This document shows positions 11,188 through 22,136 of a DNA stretch of 64,000 nt, piece by piece; the first letter of the stretch is position 1; each line of letters opens with the position of its first letter. Location of the stretch: contig CP075493.1 in NCBI GenBank assembly GCA_021613535.1, positions 6,634,001 through 6,698,000 of the forward strand, read 5' to 3'. This stretch comes from Adineta vaga (taxonomy: Eukaryota; Rotifera). Both the position numbers and the translations under genes were made by a program. The notes beneath the pieces were generated by a model, which did not search any database, was not told where the DNA came from, and was given only the letters and a program-made list of their open reading frames with translations.

Positions 11188-12324
11188 TTAACCTAAACCA
11201 TGATCGAAAGATAAATCTCCAACACCATCTGTTATTGGATTTTGTTCATTCATATCACCTGAATAATTCACAGCCAATGAGTTGTCTTGTGTTTGCCTAT
11301 GAAGGAATGCTTGTCGAAGTGTATAGCCTTCAGTAATCGTCGATATGATAGCACGTGACAAAATACTTGGAGCAACCGATGACAACATATATTCACCTCC
11401 TAAAATTGAAAAATAACAATCGGAAAGATTACATGAGATAACAATGCATAAATTGTTCATACCTGTATTGCGAGCTGCTTCACGATACAAATCCCAGCTT
11501 GAGTATGTTAATGCTTTATCAATCACACAGCCAATACGATATCGTGACGTTCAAATGCAACTGATAGATCATTGAGATTAATGTTAGAAGGAAAAGATTC
11601 ATCAATACTTAAAAGGACCACTTTTTCTCGAAATACAACATTTAAATTCTACAACAAAGAGAGAAATATTCATAATTAGATCAATATGGATTAAATTACA
11701 TTTGGAGGAAGTGACGCATTGAAAGTCAGATTGATATCATTGACTAAATATAAATACACAATATACACATAAGTTAAATAATTAGATGAAAGAACTTTCG
11801 TTGATCAAAATTACATGCATGTAAGCAAATAAATATTTACATAAATGGAAGAAAAAGATATTTAAAGTTTGACGCAGGCAAATCGTAGCCATCGTGCTAC
11901 GAAACACAATAATTATCATAACTAAACATCTGTCTTTCTCTATTGAATCGTTGAGATCGAGAAACGATTGATTTTGCACTTGAAATTCTTCTACTTACCA
12001 AGCATTTGAGTATCATTCTGTTGCCCTCGATCTATAATAAACATTGGTGTGTCATTATGTCTCTCAGGATGAAATTGAAAAAAAATCTTACTAATATATC
12101 TACGAAAGTCGACCGCAATACAGCCAAAGTTTGTCATCTTGGTTACTGGATTGTAATTATATGTGAAAACCTTGAAGTAATTTGAGCAGATAACTCTAAA
12201 ACTAGAATACAAATGTGAACGAAAATTAGAAAATCAACTTCTGATGATACGTACTTCTTATTCGTTTATTTACTGATGCAACGCTCAATACTGACAAATC
12301 ATAGAGCAACTTCAATTGACTCAT
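11188..12324 (-). pseudogene. VWA-like domain gene, frameshifted relative of the 8982-9833 gene
   Basis: Five exons can be joined in phase: 12324-12251, 12201-11999, 11743-11700, 11648-11463 and 11399-11188. The product aligns along its length with the plus-strand VWA gene: MTNFGCIAVDF/MTNSVACIFF, VVLLSIDESF/LAVMIIDGSI, WDLYREAARNTGGEYM/WDFYRDLADYTGGEYM. Within exon 4, near 11524-11533, the frame is broken: LAV runs into TGA, while the relative continues LAVV without a break, which fits loss of one base. The first exon reads DLSVLSVASVN where VWA domains carry DxSxS, so the metal-site aspartate also looks lost. Probably a decaying copy; an assembly error at the frameshift is the alternative. 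Confidence 0.6.
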
Positions 12325-12663
12325 CAAGGTGAGAAGCTACTCATAAGACAAAACCAATTGACTGTCTGATTGTAAATGATTTTTTAGCACTAAAATTAAT
12401 TTAAAAAAGAAGAATATTAGTTGAATTTCAAAGATAATATGATTTATCTAGCCAGCGCTATGTGTCGGATAAAACAGAACATCATTTTGATTGGCGATTA
12501 CATTTTTCGTTCTTTCATTGGAGCATTTAAGAGAAGAGAAGAGAAATAGAGGACGACATTTCTTTTTTATCTTACACCCCTTGCACTTATATGTATAAAA
12601 AAAAGTAGAGAACAAAATTTGTCTTATTTTTTAAACACTCAATATTTTCGTATGACTTTCCAT

Positions 12664-12701
12664 TAGACATGTGCAGGGTAACGGACCCCTGCACATCTCT
12701 A
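12664..12701. repeat. Short palindrome with transposon-like ends
   Basis: A 38-bp near-perfect inverted repeat: ATGTGCAGGG on the left pairs with CCCTGCACAT on the right across about 8 bases, and the pairing extends imperfectly to TAGA/TCTA. It looks like two terminal inverted repeats brought together, as in an internally deleted DNA transposon. No flanking duplication was confirmed. Confidence 0.5.
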
Positions 12702-13157
12702 CTTTCCATGAAAATCATAGAATAAGCAAAACTTCCAAATCCACGGTTGTAGTTCATAGAAGAAAATTAATGACATGTATTAATATGAGCTCTTTTCAAC
12801 TTGCTAAATTGTAGTTCGAAAGTCATATTAAATTCAAAACGAATGATCAATTATACTTCGAATGAACCTTGATTAATATACTATATAATGAGCTAATGAA
12901 TTACCTTTCTCTTTTATCATTTATTAAGATGAATCAGTTGACTATGGTAACACTTCTGGTAAATCGCAGTTGTATTGAATGTGTTGTTAGTGGACATCAT
13001 AAAAAACATTTGATTAAACACACATTTTATCATATTAACAGTTAAATGCATGATTGAACGATTTTGATTGATATTTTATGCTTGCTATTTGCCATGATTA
13101 CGTCCAACAGCATTCTATGTATTTAACCATATGTTTTTATATTTAGATCGTTGAAAA

Positions 13158-14418
13158 ATGGAAGATCAATACAGTACTATCTGTTCTGGTGAACTTCATA
13201 TGGATGAACCTGGTATAGATATAGATGCACTTATTTGGAATCGTTTATTCATTTGCATTCCAGATACAGGTAACAACCAGATGAATTATAATAAAAGAGG
13301 ATGTACAATAGATAAAGCATATCATTCAAGAAATAAGTGTCTTGTATATGAGATATTGTATATTTCGAAGACAAATTATTTAAACGAAGCGTGATTGAAC
13401 CGTTACGACAGAGTTAATCATATACTAGATGACAATCGAGAAAAACATGGATTAAATTTCAGTCATTTTTCGTATAAAGATGCGCTGCAATAGTAAGAAA
13501 ATATTGAATGTTACAAGGCGTCTAGTTTTGGTAAGAATTAAAATGTAATCAGGATAAGAATGTAAGTATGTGACTATTACAATACGACATAAGTGATGAC
13601 CAATGTTTCACTTACATCTAGACGTAAGTATATTCGCTCGGCAGAAGCAATAAATCATAATTTACAATGATAACTCATACACAGGTAAAATAAATATTTC
13701 AACTCAAGCGAAATTCAATTGCGTATAAAATTCCCTCAACCACACTTGGTCGAAAACGCTGAAAAACGAAATAATAAAAAGGAAAATGTGGAAAAACGAT
13801 AAAGAAAACTTCCATGTATGGATAATTTTTATCTTCTTGAACATACTTCTTACCTATAGATTGCTTTCCGACGTTTTCCAACAAGTCCCTTAATTTCAGT
13901 ATCGACTTGATCTTCATTAGACAAACTAGTGAATAATAAGAGACAAAATAATTTTTATTTTGATTGAATTCAATAAAACTTTAGAAATGAAAATACTTTT
14001 ACATTGCAAATCAGGTTTCCTCGCGTTCAAGTCTAATGTGAAGGTCATAATCGACAAAAAAGTCATTTCCTGAAAAGCGGTGTAGGTCCCTCAGCTTCGC
14101 TCATATAGCAGTGTAAAATTCTATCGTCAAATAAACTAGTGTTCTGCTTTTCGTTGAAAATACAGATAAAGTGAAAATAACCTCATTCTTGTGGCTATAC
14201 ATACTCATAAGTGAAAACGAATTAATAAATACTTTTTGTACGATAGGTTTTGGTAATGGAACTGATCATATCGGCGCTTCATTTCCTGGTAGGTCCTTGA
14301 GAATGAACTGTTTTATCATATTTTGTCATTAGATTACAATGCTTTACCAGTCATACCAGCTGCTATGATCGTGACGATGATGATGATGTTCAGATTGGTG
14401 TGCAAGCGTCGGATGAAA
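13158..14418 (+). CDS. Possible gene: chain of three phase-matched exons, membrane-type C-terminus
   Basis: Three open segments with good AG/GT borders, 13158-13269, 14247-14288 and 14333-14418, join with consistent phase 1 junctions from an ATG at 13158 (MEDQYSTICSGELHMDE). The joined peptide ends with a hydrophobic run (PVIPAAMIVTMMMMF) followed by basic VCKRRMK and a GTAAGT donor, as at a transmembrane stop-transfer site. The second intron is only 44 bp, typical here; the first is about 1 kb. No stop was found after the last donor, so further exons would be needed. I recognise no family. It could be a real gene, a decaying one or coincidence. Confidence 0.3.
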
Positions 14419-17400
14419 GTAAGTGGAAGAAGATTTTTATTGGTAGGCATTGAGAAACGGTTTTCGTATTCGTTACGTGGAAAAGAAATGAGAACACGAC
14501 ATGCCATATTTTTTGCTGGCAGGTCATACTTCCGTATTGGTCAGTTTTTTTCAATATCCTTAAGGCTTCCATCTGTATACTATTTCTATACTGCACATCG
14601 TCTATTCGAGTTTCATATAAACTCCATAAAGATCTTGATGATTTTATATAAATCATCTGTATGTTAATTTAAAGTAGAGAAAAAGATTAAGAAAAGAGGT
14701 TTCAAAGGCAAAATAATCGTAAAAACATAAACCGAATGCGCTTATTGATAAACGATTATGACAATACAGTTCAAGATAAAGAATATAAAATAACTAAATT
14801 ACGACTACTTTTATCAAAATCTCAGTTCAACTATGCTGAATTTAAAAATTGTTTAATTAGACGCAATTGAATAAGGTAGTTTTGAAGTATTCTGACTTAT
14901 TGGATACTAAACTGTCTTATACAAAAAAAGAACTACATAAGACTGACAGTCTGTTTTAATAATTAATTCTGTTGTCGCAACTGGGAAAATTCTCTGGGGA
15001 AAATACTTTTGCAATTTTTTTGTTCTTATGAAGCTTTTGAATTTCTTTCGAACAAACAAGCGACAAACTAATAAGACGACTAAAAAACATCACGGAAAAA
15101 TTCCTCGCTCTGTTTTGCTGTTCCTTATGTTCAAAAGAGACGACTGTAAAACACACACACACCTATGTTTGTCGTCAAAGCGATGAACGTCTATGATTTT
15201 CGGTCGAAACTATACGCGTAACTACATTTTCTCGCATGCTTATGTTTATAATTAGTATGAATTCATTGAATAGTCTGAGTAAACAAGACCAATTGTCACT
15301 GAGTTGTATTTTTTTTTGCAAGATATCTATGATATAACGTCAAGAAAAATTAAACTCATTGAAATATAGTTAGACGATCTATTTTTCGAGATTCTACAAA
15401 TCAAATGTATTTAATCGTCAGAAAAATTTACAATTCCATTCGATTCATATTAATACGCCAGTTTACATTTCTATACTCACATCTGGTGTTGCGAATGCCA
15501 TCAGAAAGAAACTGAAAAGATTCATTATTTTAGTGATTTGAAAGATATTAATGAATGAAAAAGAATGGTCTTTGTACTCAATATGATGCCAAAAAACGAA
15601 TAGCTAGAGGAATCAAATAAACTTGAAAATAACTTATTGACATTTTAAAATAAAACAATCCATAATGGTTTTTCGTAAAACTTTAGCGAGGACTAGCTAA
15701 TAAACTAAATGATAATTGATAATCTCTTAGTCTAGTTCACTTCCGCCTAGAGCTGTAATCAGTTCGCTGCGTTGTTTTATGACCACATCAATTTTTATTA
15801 GTAGTTTCTTTCAGAACTGTAGCTGATAAAGTATTCTCCGTTTATCAGAGATTTAAAAACAAATTTTTCCAATGAAAGGAAAACGAATGAGAAAAAATAA
15901 TGACTGAATTTCAATTCGAAGAGGTTATTTACTGCTTTTTAATGATCAAAGTAACTGTTCTATCCATTTGTAGAAAATTAGTTTTTCAGTATTTCTGTGA
16001 ACAGAGAATTAAAATACATTAAAATAAACGCTTTGAATTCTTTTTGTCTAAGAGAAAAGATTTTTCTATTATACTAACACATAAATTGTCACGTGTATTT
16101 TCTTTTCTTTCCTCTATAAAGTAGAAAAATAGAATAACTAAGTTATCCTCTCAGTCTTTACGTTCTGTCTAGCATAGTAGAAGATACAAAACTAGCCGTG
16201 ATCATTGAAATCGACTAAAATGTCAGTTGTTTTCTAGTTTTTCATTCCACTAATGAATACTCTCTGTTACAAAAAAAATTAATTTGTGCTCTCACTAATT
16301 TATCGACTTTAATGTTTATATTCATGAATACTCGATAATTACTAGAATTGACTTTCCATAGATCAAATTTTAGAGGTCAGCTCTATCTTGAAATTGAAAA
16401 GAATTTGCAATTTTATTATTTTTCATACAATAAATGAAATATTCTCATTCATATTATAATTATGTCGAAGCAGGTGAGTTGCTGTGAAATTCTTTAAAAT
16501 ACTAATGTCATATTGGCAAAGCTATTCATAGTAACTAACCAACATAATCTTAGAAATTTGTCAAAATATATAATGTCGCCTATTCTTTCTCTGTTTCAGT
16601 GGACATTGGGTTTATCATTGTAGCGTAATTAGTTTAAACAAACTGGTGTGTTTCAAAAGCATTTATCTTATCGACAATCCTAAAACGCACGCAATCTCAT
16701 TTATTCAAGCTTTTCTTTTAACTACTGTAGTGTTGTATATCTCTACTTCATTCACTTGTTTTCTTATATTATATTCTCGCTTTTATTCTATTATTCAATG
16801 CTTCTAATAAAAAATAAACACCAGTTCAATTACCTACATTTAGATTTTTGATGTTTCAGAAGGTGCAATGCTAGGTATGTTTGTAAGTATAATCACAAAA
16901 TAAAATAACATCTTCGCCTATATGTATTGTCGGGATCAGATAGAGAGATTACTCTTATTACCGTTTGGATATAAGTCTCAGTAGGAGTTACTGAATTTAA
17001 TAAGTACATGGAGCAAATTCTTTCAAATATAAATGTTATAACAGAAAGATGAAATGGGTATATTCTTACTCAAACGAAGCTTCTAATGACAAGAAACCAA
17101 CGCAAACTTCTCTTTTAATAAAGCTATTCGAAAAATCTGAATAATAGTGTTGATTTACAATTGACGATGCAAACTATCAACAGTTTTATTTGGACAAAGT
17201 TCGATAACACTAAAATGACTTTGTTTACTTTTTTTAGATTGTGATGTAACCATCATGAAAATAATACAGAGATAAATGATACAAGATAAAAAGTAGATTT
17301 TCTTGTAATATTTAACAAATAAATCAGAAATAATTTCGGCAACGTCCTATTTTAATAAAAAAGATATATGTTCTGTCCATCGTTTCTGGTAGGTCAGTGA

Positions 17401-17529
17401 TTATTAACATAAAACTCAGCACAAAATGTAATATGTATATATCTGAGAAATAACTGCTGAAACGAATTATAATCTATCAAAATCAGAAAATGTATTAATG
17501 CATGATGATTGTGAGTATCTTCATGTCGA
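14419..17529. other. Non-coding A+T-rich stretch
   Basis: About 3.1 kb with no open frame, domain or exon chain I can support. Isolated splice-like signals occur but do not connect in phase to neighbours. Confidence 0.4.
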
Positions 17530-18107
17530 TCATTAGACGATACAATTTTATTTGGATCTTATGATACGAAAATTCATCTATGGAGTAACCAAGGTGAATA
17601 TATTACAAGTCTTCGATGACATACTGGTCCTGTTCGATCTCTTGTTTTTTATTCATTCCTAATATAAATATTATTAATTTTCAATTAAAAGGAATGTTCT
17701 GTAACAATCAATGCTCATAATGAGAATGGTTCATCGATAGAAACATCCATGACAAAGCTGTTCTATCACTTGATATATCGTCAGTCAATGAGTATATAGC
17801 TTTACTGATCGATTTATCCATCTTTATGATAAACGGTTCAAAATTAATTTTCTTTTGAAGAGAAATTTTATTTAAATAAAATGATTTCTTTCATTTTCTA
17901 GAAGGATATGTACTTTGTTTGTTTCTGGTTCATACGATTCATTAGTTAAATTATGGCATACTCGATCATTAAAAGCTCTCCTTTATGATTTATAAGGGCA
18001 TGAACATCTTGTTTTGTGTGTTGATTGGGCAGTTAATCAATGGATTCTGTTTGGTGATACAGATAATTCATCGAAAATTGTTTTTATCATCTCTGAAAAT
18101 AAATAAA
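17530..18107 (+). pseudogene. WDR12/Ytm1-like WD40 pseudogene fragment
   Basis: Several WD-repeat pieces lie in order but in different frames with in-frame stops: DDTILFGSYDTKIHLW, then a stop, then HTGPVRSL; later LTDRFIHLYDKRF; then SGSYDSLVKLWHTRS, LKALLYDL, a stop, and GHEHLVLCVDW. The last block strongly resembles the WDR12 segment SGSxDxxVKLWDTRS...PLYDLxxHExKVLxVDW. WDR12 is a ribosome biogenesis factor of the PeBoW complex. The N-terminal part of the family is absent. One intron-like gap ending in TTTTCTAG near 17901 is retained, so this arose from a genomic copy and not from reverse-transcribed mRNA. Confidence 0.65.
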
Positions 18108-19090
18108 AGAAACGGTTGTACTATTATATTATTATCAGTTTTGAGGAAAGATTGAGAATGAAGTTCATTTCAATGATCAGAGATTGTCATTGCATATTGT
18201 AATGAACTATGCTTTAATTAATTGAGAAATATCGAACGAAAACCTTGTTGTGTGCCATTACTTTTTAGGTTATCGAGATGATGAGTTGCTGATTGATTCG
18301 TTTGGAAAAAGAAGTATTCAACTGTCAAGCAAGTTAACTGAATCCATCAAATATTCAATGGATGTGTGTTATATGAATGAGATATTGACAGAATAATATA
18401 TTGTCAAATGATTTCGTTCCTTTCTTTGAATTTTATTAGCTAATGCGAATAGAAGAGTAGACAAGACAGAAGAAAGAAATACAAAGATATATAGTATATG
18501 TATGTATCATTCGTAGTTAACTTAGATTAGATGGCGATAGATTATGCGATTTGTACGAATAAATAAACTGATTTGCTCTTTTTTGTTTTGTTTTCCTAAT
18601 AGTATATTGATAGGCCGTCCGTCTGTTCTGTTTCAATAGAAGCATTGTCTTTTGATCGTTTCATTCATTGAAGAATATCTTCAGACAGTAGGTGATTTGC
18701 ATATATAAATGAGAATATGTATTCTATTATTTTCAGATAAACATGGAATACAGTGCTTCATTTATGACCAGTCAGTTCATAAACTTTGAAATGCATTTAA
18801 AAAACAATAATAACAATGGTGCTCTAGAGGTATACATAGATTGATATAATAAATTATCGACTCTATTCAATCTCTTCTAAGCACTTAATAATATTTTTGA
18901 ATATTTGCAACAGCAAATTGATGAAAACGGTATTTATTGATAAACAACAGCTTGTCCATTTCGTTACCAAACGTCTCATTACCAATTGCGAAGACAAAAA
19001 AAACAAAATTAATATAATATCATGTGAAACAAATTCTAACTAATTATCAAACACGCTACTGTACTTTCAGGTGCAATAAATTATTTAAAA
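18108..19090. other. Non-coding stretch
   Basis: About 1 kb, A+T-rich, with no coding frame or repeat recognised. Confidence 0.35.
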
Positions 19091-19243
19091 CCAGAGATGG
19101 ACAACTCCACTCCAATGTTTCTAATGCCAACTACAACTGCACACCAAATTAAAAAGTTCAAATCCACAGCAGATTAAAAAATTTAACTCCGACTCCGGTT
19201 AAAAAATTCGTCACCTCCTGAGTTGGATTTGCCCATCTCTGGA
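19091..19243. mobile_element. MITE-like element with imperfect terminal inverted repeats
   Basis: The left end reads CCAGAGATGGACAACTCC and the complement of the right end reads CCAGAGATGGGCAAATCC, giving an inverted repeat of about 18 bp with few mismatches around a 115-bp core made of repeated 'ctccgactccggttaaaaaatt'-like phrases. CAGAGATGGGCAA-type ends are typical of hAT-family DNA transposons. There is no room for a transposase. I could not find a clear 8-bp target duplication. Confidence 0.55.
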
Positions 19244-19334
19244 CATAAGTTAGAATATCATAGAAAATTCGATTTGGAAATTCAATTTTGCATACAAGAT
19301 TTTTCTCTTTTGTGTTTATTATTTTCTTGTTTGT

Positions 19335-19420
19335 TCCCCCGGACGATGTTTTCCGGCTACGGAACCTGCCGGGATGTTCTGGTTCCGGCGGGATCCGGCT
19401 CGGATTTTTCGACCTGGATA
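19335..19420. repeat. Short GC-rich island in A+T-rich DNA
   Basis: About 85 bp rich in CCGG words, with an internal inverted pair CGGAACC/GGTTCCG and repeated GCCGGGAT/GGCGGGAT phrases. The composition is unlike anything nearby. It lies between a MITE-like element and a foldback element and may be a remnant of another insertion. Confidence 0.4.
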
Positions 19421-19504
19421 TGTATGTATATTCCTTGATTCAATATATATTTAATCAAAGAAATTAAAGCTGATTTAAGAACCATATAGAGTAAAGTGGA
19501 CTCT

Positions 19505-20175
19505 ATGGTCTTTTTGAATTCTTTCTGAATTCAAAATCACAAGCCATAAGCATTTTTTTCCACACAACCCTGGGTATAGGGGTCTAAAACAAACAATTGG
19601 TTCTATTCAATGACCGACAGTCATTGTTATATATCCAGATGGTGCGACACACAATTGTTCACATTATTTTTCACGATTCTTATCATTTCACTTGACCATG
19701 ACCAGACATAAATCCAGTACTGTGTTCATAGACTCGCCTTAATTCATCACTAGTGATGAAAAATCTGTATACCCAGTTAGATACTTTCACCTTAGTCAAT
19801 TTGAAAGACTCAGGGTATAAGGGTCTAAAGGGTATAAGGGTGTAAGGGTATAAGGGTCTAAAGGGTGTATAAGGGTCTAAAGGGTATAAGGGTGTAAGGG
19901 TCATAAGGGTGTAAGGGTATAAGGGTCATAAGGGTCTAAAGGCTCTAAAGGTCTAAAGGGTATAAGAGTATAAGACCCTTACACCCTTATACACTTACAC
20001 CGTTATACCCTTAGACCCTTTAGACCCAAAGTTATGACGACTTCCGAAGTTATGAAGGACGAAGGTATACATGTGTATATGTATATAAATATGAAGATTC
20101 GAAGACTCATGATTTCAATCGGAAATGATATCTGTTTCTTCTTTTCTTAATTCAGAAAGAATTCAAATAGACCAT
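19505..20175. mobile_element. Foldback-type element with 27-bp terminal inverted repeats
   Basis: Positions 19505-19531 and 20149-20175 form an inverted repeat of 27 bp with one mismatch (ATGGTCTTTTTGAATT... against ATGGTCTATTTGAATT...). They enclose about 620 bp that hold a G-rich satellite and no convincing coding frame. Such a layout is typical of non-autonomous DNA transposons or foldback elements. No target-site duplication was evident at the ends as defined here. Confidence 0.55.
19812..20030. repeat. AGGGT-type G-rich satellite with inverted arm
   Basis: About 19 tandem units of 8-10 bases following the pattern AGGGT(N)TA(A), with variants AGGGTATA, AGGGTGTA, AGGGTCTAA and AGGGTCATA, run from 19812 to about 19972. 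They then switch strand into about six complementary units (ACCCTTACACCC...) up to 20030. The G-rich strand has more than a dozen GGG tracts with 5-7 base spacers, so G-quadruplex or hairpin formation is possible. A stray related copy lies near 19570. Confidence 0.8.
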
Positions 20176-20267
20176 TGTATGGTAAAGTGAGAAGAATTTC
20201 TTTTGGCTTTCGAAACAAAATGTTTCATTTACTTTTTTATGTTCATCTAACATCGATAATCTTGATT

Positions 20268-20450
20268 TTAAATATCCATTCGCTAATAGACGACAAAATC
20301 GAGTTTTTCGAATTGTTAAAGCTTTAGCTGTAGTACAGAATTGCTTATGTGTAGTTGCTAAAACTGTATCATATATTCATGAACGTAATTATCCTATTGC
20401 TTTCGTTTCATGTTGTTCTCCAGCTATGAAATATTCAATGTGTAAGAAAA
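20268..20450 (+). other. Unidentified open segment
   Basis: About 60 codons are open on the plus strand, ending before a GTAAG-like site near 20441 and including the phrases VFRIVKALAVVQNCL and SYIHERNYPIAFVSCC. There is no start codon or clear acceptor, and I recognise no family. It may be an exon remnant of another gene copy. Confidence 0.25.
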
Positions 20451-20469
20451 TAATATCAAATTTAATAAT

Positions 20470-21065
20470 ATTTTGAATATACTTACGAGGAAGAACAAGC
20501 AAACATTTCATTTTTACATATGAAGAATATTAAGCAGCAAAGATGGCAACAAAAGATCCATTCATAGAAGTTTCTAACAAACACATAGATTTAATCATAT
20601 CTAATTAATCAAAGAACTAATAACAGATATTTTCATTCTTTAAATCAAAATCCTATGGAACTTATTTGAGAATATCTACAATATCCTGTAATTAAAGTCA
20701 AAAATAGCTTCTATAGATAATATATATATATATTAACAAGCTTTAATTATATTTAACCATGCATATTTCTCAGATGAGAAATCATGAATAAATATCATAC
20801 TTGGTTCATTTCGAACTTTAGATCCTTTCTTAAAATAACAAAATGTCGTCGTTTTATGATTATTTTCATTGTCAATTGTTAAACAATGGTATTCCCTACC
20901 TAAAATATTGTTTGATAAATTTCTTCGACCTAAATAATAAAATACTAACGTTATTTTATATGTAAATTATCTAAATTAATTTCTTCAACATGGAATAGAT
21001 TATATGCTATTGGTGAAGGTCCAGATGCGTACGTTTTCGTTATTAATAAAGGAAATTCTATTTTT
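20470..21065 (-). pseudogene. ABHD6-like alpha/beta-hydrolase pseudogene
   Basis: Pieces of an alpha/beta hydrolase can be read in order on the minus strand: a segment ending in TFCYFKKGSK, then EPSMIFIHDFSSEKYAW, and further on LLETSMNGSFVAIFAA, a stop, and SSYVKMKCLLVLP. These line up with the ABHD6 segments CYSFRG, PSILMLHGFSAHKDMW and LVGTSMGGQVAGVYAAYYPSDV. The oxyanion HGF reads HDF and the nucleophile elbow GTSMGG reads ETSMNG. The block between them is stop-ridden. ABHD6 is a monoacylglycerol lipase; this copy cannot be functional. Confidence 0.55.
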
Positions 21066-21221
21066 GGGATATAATTCTTGTTTATTTTCATTAAACAATG
21101 ACGTATCATAGAAACAATAATTTATTTTTTCAATTAATAACAAAAAATATTGATTCAACTAACAATCTGATAAATTCATACACCAATGTCTCGTTAAAAA
21201 TTTCAAAATTCGAATGATAAT

Positions 21222-22136
21222 TCATTTCAGTACAATTATACGATGATGTGTAGACTTATTTTGTGCATGACATCTAAATAAATATCGAAATGTTGACTGA
21301 AGAATTTTATTCACTTGATGATAAAATATAAAATTTGTTAGCATAGATAGTGCAGTTGCAAATGAAGTGCCAAAGAAACTCAGATGAAGTGCATAAGCTG
21401 GTGCTTGCCATTGTTTACCACTCATTATAGTACGAAAAAAGAATACAAAATAAATCAATCCCACACTCATTAATAAAAGAACGGGAATCGATAGACGAAA
21501 TAGAACACGTCGTTCTTTAAGAATCCTTCTCTTCGTCTTATAAGGTGACCGACCAACAACAGTCATATGAGATATATATCGAAGAATCCATAAAGAAATA
21601 ATCGTTTGAAGAAGTAATGGTATAAAATAAAAACAAATCGATGGATAGAGAACGCCGAATAGATCATTTAAAGCAATATAACATGCGTGTGCATCTGGGT
21701 AATAAGGAAATCTCTTGCCAAATAACAAAGGTAATAAACCTATTGAACAAAGAGAAAAAGAAAATAAGGATAAAAATAAGAATAAGTATCGATTTTGATT
21801 ATGTCGATATTGAACAAAAACAGTCGAACATAATCGATGTAAACTTTGTAATAAAGTTGTTTGAAATATATATAAACCACCAACAGTCATAAAATAACTT
21901 CGATATGAACATAATGCATCTTCGGGAGAATTTTTCAACATATGAATTGATTGATTGATCATTGAAATACAAATAATTGATCCGCCAATATTTAAATTGA
22001 TAGCAAGAAGTAAAGACAGATTTTGACGAAGTGAACGATGAATAATTACAATCGATATAAATATCATACTACTCAATAAACCAATTGAACTACAGAGAAA
22101 AATTAATAATCCTAACAGAATTCTCCAAGTGAACAT
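21222..22136 (-). CDS. Rhodopsin-like seven-transmembrane receptor, intronless
   Basis: A single open frame of 304 codons with seven hydrophobic segments: about residues 8-30, 42-62, 82-105, 120-140, 160-185, 215-238 and 252-275. A cysteine before TM3 (ALCSYR) and another in extracellular loop 2 (HACYIA) can form the conserved disulphide. The DRY box at the end of TM3 is replaced by LHRL and the NPxxY motif of TM7 is not evident, so it is a divergent class A-type receptor. The basic third loop (YKTKRRILKERR) is typical. Ligand unknown. Bdelloids are known for large sets of such intronless receptors. It lies in a gene-poor, transposon-rich stretch. Confidence 0.75.
   Translation of the reverse strand: MFTWRILLGLLIFLCSSIGLLSSMIFISIVIIHRSLRQNLSLLLAINLNIGGSIICISMINQSIHMLKNSPEDALCSYRSYFMTVGGLYIFQTTLLQSLHRLCSTVFVQYRHNQNRYLFLFLSLFSFSLCSIGLLPLLFGKRFPYYPDAHACYIALNDLFGVLYPSICFYFIPLLLQTIISLWILRYISHMTVVGRSPYKTKRRILKERRVLFRLSIPVLLLMSVGLIYFVFFFRTIMSGKQWQAPAYALHLSFFGTSFATALSMLTNFIFYHQVNKILQSTFRYLFRCHAQNKSTHHRIIVLK

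Noticed and set aside
11782-11979. Minus-strand frame of 65 codons
   Set aside because: It falls inside an intron of the minus-strand VWA-type gene and lacks domain features.
19683-19904. Minus-strand frame rich in Leu-Tyr-Pro repeats
   Set aside because: It is a translation of the AGGGT-type satellite and has no gene features.
21641-21892. Plus-strand frame rich in Lys and Ile
   Set aside because: It is the antisense shadow of the seven-transmembrane receptor gene.
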